DNA of 5,875 bases from contig CAMZHP010000219.1 of NCBI GenBank assembly GCA_947306845.1, positions 1 through 5,875 of the forward strand, given 5' to 3'. The notes beneath the pieces were generated by a model. It did not search any database, was not told the DNA's origin, and worked only from the letters and a program-made list of their open reading frames with translations. This document shows, one piece after another, positions 5,099-5,875 of this stretch (positions are counted from its first letter, which is position 1; each line of letters starts with the position of its first letter). The DNA is from an uncultured Prevotellaceae bacterium. GTDB taxonomy: Bacteria > Bacteroidota > Bacteroidia > Bacteroidales > Bacteroidaceae. Made by a program: the position numbers and the translations under genes.

Positions 5099-5875
5099 TT
5101 ATTTTTGTAGGAAGACTTGATGGGTGATGGCACCGTTTTGCTGATTGCCTTCCACTATGCGTCCTTTGGTGGCATGCAGACGGAAACGGACATTCCACTC
5201 ACGGGGCCAAGCGGGGAAGAGCAGCAGTTGTCCGTCGGGTGTCTCCTGCAGTAGCATCTCCTGCAATCCGATCATGGCCGCACCGCCTCGGTTGAGGTCG
5301 GGTGCCCAGTCAAAACCAGCATCCCAGAAGGCGGGATAGCGGTAGGGACCATCGGCCAGTTTCTCGCTGTTGAGCCGTTGGGCCTCTTCTGTCAGACCGA
5401 GACAGGCTGCCCAAATGTTGTCTTGTTTCCATCCCTTGGTGCTGCGCATGTCAAGGGCATGGGGGTCTTTCCAATAGGTGTTGCGTGCGATGGCAAGTCC
5501 GTCACGCCCCTGCCCGTAGAAGCGCCAGGGGAAGACGGGGTACAGTTGTGGCGTCTCCGTGTTTTGTATGCGTGCCCAGGTGATCGCGGGCGCGATGCAG
5601 GTGTCACCGTCGATGACATGGAGAGGAATGTCGGGGATGCGTTCGGATGGGAGCGGAGCGTGTGGATAGAGTGCGGTCACTGCCTTCAGTGCGGCGATGG
5701 TGCTCGACGGGTTGTAGGCCATTTTGTAGGTTTCGCAGCCAGAACCTGGGTAGATAATGAGGCGGTCGTTTCCGTCAAAAGTCTTGGCACCTCGTTGTCG
5801 TGCCCTGTACTGGTAGTGCTCATCGAAGAAACGCAGGCATTCCTCAACAAGAGGATGGTATTTCTTGTAGGACAG
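5099..5875 (-). CDS. Glycoside-hydrolase-like (alpha/alpha)6-barrel protein, C-terminal part only
   Basis: The frame is open from the right window edge to a TAA at 5101-5099, giving 258 residues of a longer protein whose start is outside. The Met codon at 5722-5720 lies inside the continuous domain and is not the start: 51 more in-frame codons precede it to the edge, including LIIYPGSGCETYKMAYNPSS. Later landmarks are PVFPWRFYGQGRDGLAIARNTY, a Trp-rich stretch (KGWKQDNIWAACLGL), AFWDAGFDWAPDLNRGGAAM, and a final beta-rich part with LLLFPAWPREWNVRF. From memory these resemble the catalytic toroid and closing beta-sandwich of GH95-like or DUF5703-type proteins common in Bacteroidales carbohydrate loci, usually exported. 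The GH95/DUF5703 placement is moderate; a fucosidase activity would be a guess. The visible part has no frameshift. Its end faces the small plus-strand gene across 12 bases. Confidence 0.65.
   Translation of the reverse strand: MSYKKYHPLVEECLRFFDEHYQYRARQRGAKTFDGNDRLIIYPGSGCETYKMAYNPSSTIAALKAVTALYPHAPLPSERIPDIPLHVIDGDTCIAPAITWARIQNTETPQLYPVFPWRFYGQGRDGLAIARNTYWKDPHALDMRSTKGWKQDNIWAACLGLTEEAQRLNSEKLADGPYRYPAFWDAGFDWAPDLNRGGAAMIGLQEMLLQETPDGQLLLFPAWPREWNVRFRLHATKGRIVEGNQQNGAITHQVFLQK

Noticed and set aside
5076..5105. Possible terminator between the converging genes
   Set aside because: Only short alternatives form (AGGG with CCCT, or AAATAA with TTATTT), with long loops and weak pairing, so a terminator is not supported.
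5099..5722. Complete 207-residue gene starting at Met 5722
   Set aside because: The frame continues 51 codons to the window edge with conserved-looking sequence in one domain, so this is the C-terminal part of a longer protein.

Overview
The window looks like chromosomal DNA from a member of the Bacteroidota, most likely a Prevotella-like member of the Bacteroidales. The main evidence is two promoters of the Bacteroidota type (TTTG, 19-base spacer, TAnnTTTG). Supporting evidence is a secreted GH43-CBM6 enzyme with a short Prevotella/Bacteroides-style C-terminal tail, weak A-rich leaders in place of Shine-Dalgarno sequences, and a second carbohydrate-active-type protein at the right edge. No RNA gene, insertion sequence, CRISPR array or phage gene is visible. 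No SusC/SusD pair falls inside the window, so a polysaccharide utilization locus can be suspected but not shown.

Left block (1-2738, all minus strand): an apparent three-gene operon. Transcription runs from an L-fucose/L-arabinose isomerase-superfamily protein (2738-1371), across 28 bases, into a class V aminotransferase/cysteine desulfurase-family enzyme (1342-230). Its stop overlaps the start of a small unrecognised gene (233 to beyond base 1) in an ATGA. The desulfurase-family gene carries an in-frame array of eight 9-bp units containing six TCTAGA palindromes. The array encodes a Leu/acidic tripeptide repeat in place of the usual sequence of that region.

Middle block (2739-4735): a secreted GH43 enzyme with a CBM6-like module (4565-2886, minus strand), closed by a clear intrinsic terminator at 2811-2843. 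Upstream of it is a compact divergent control region. Two canonical promoters face away from each other and are arranged as a near-exact mirror around base 4632. Both -33 boxes, both -7 boxes and a 20-bp inverted repeat share that centre.

Right block (4736-5875): a 116-residue membrane-anchored protein on the plus strand (4736-5086), converging after only 12 bases on the C-terminal part of a glycoside-hydrolase-like protein on the minus strand (5099 to beyond 5875).

The GH43 and the right-edge protein fit extracellular or periplasmic breakdown of plant-type polysaccharide. The isomerase could act on a released deoxy- or pentose sugar in the cytoplasm, but its linkage to a desulfurase-family enzyme leaves its real substrate open. 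The most unusual sequence features are the TCTAGA tripeptide array and the mirrored divergent promoters. No clearly new multi-gene system is evident.
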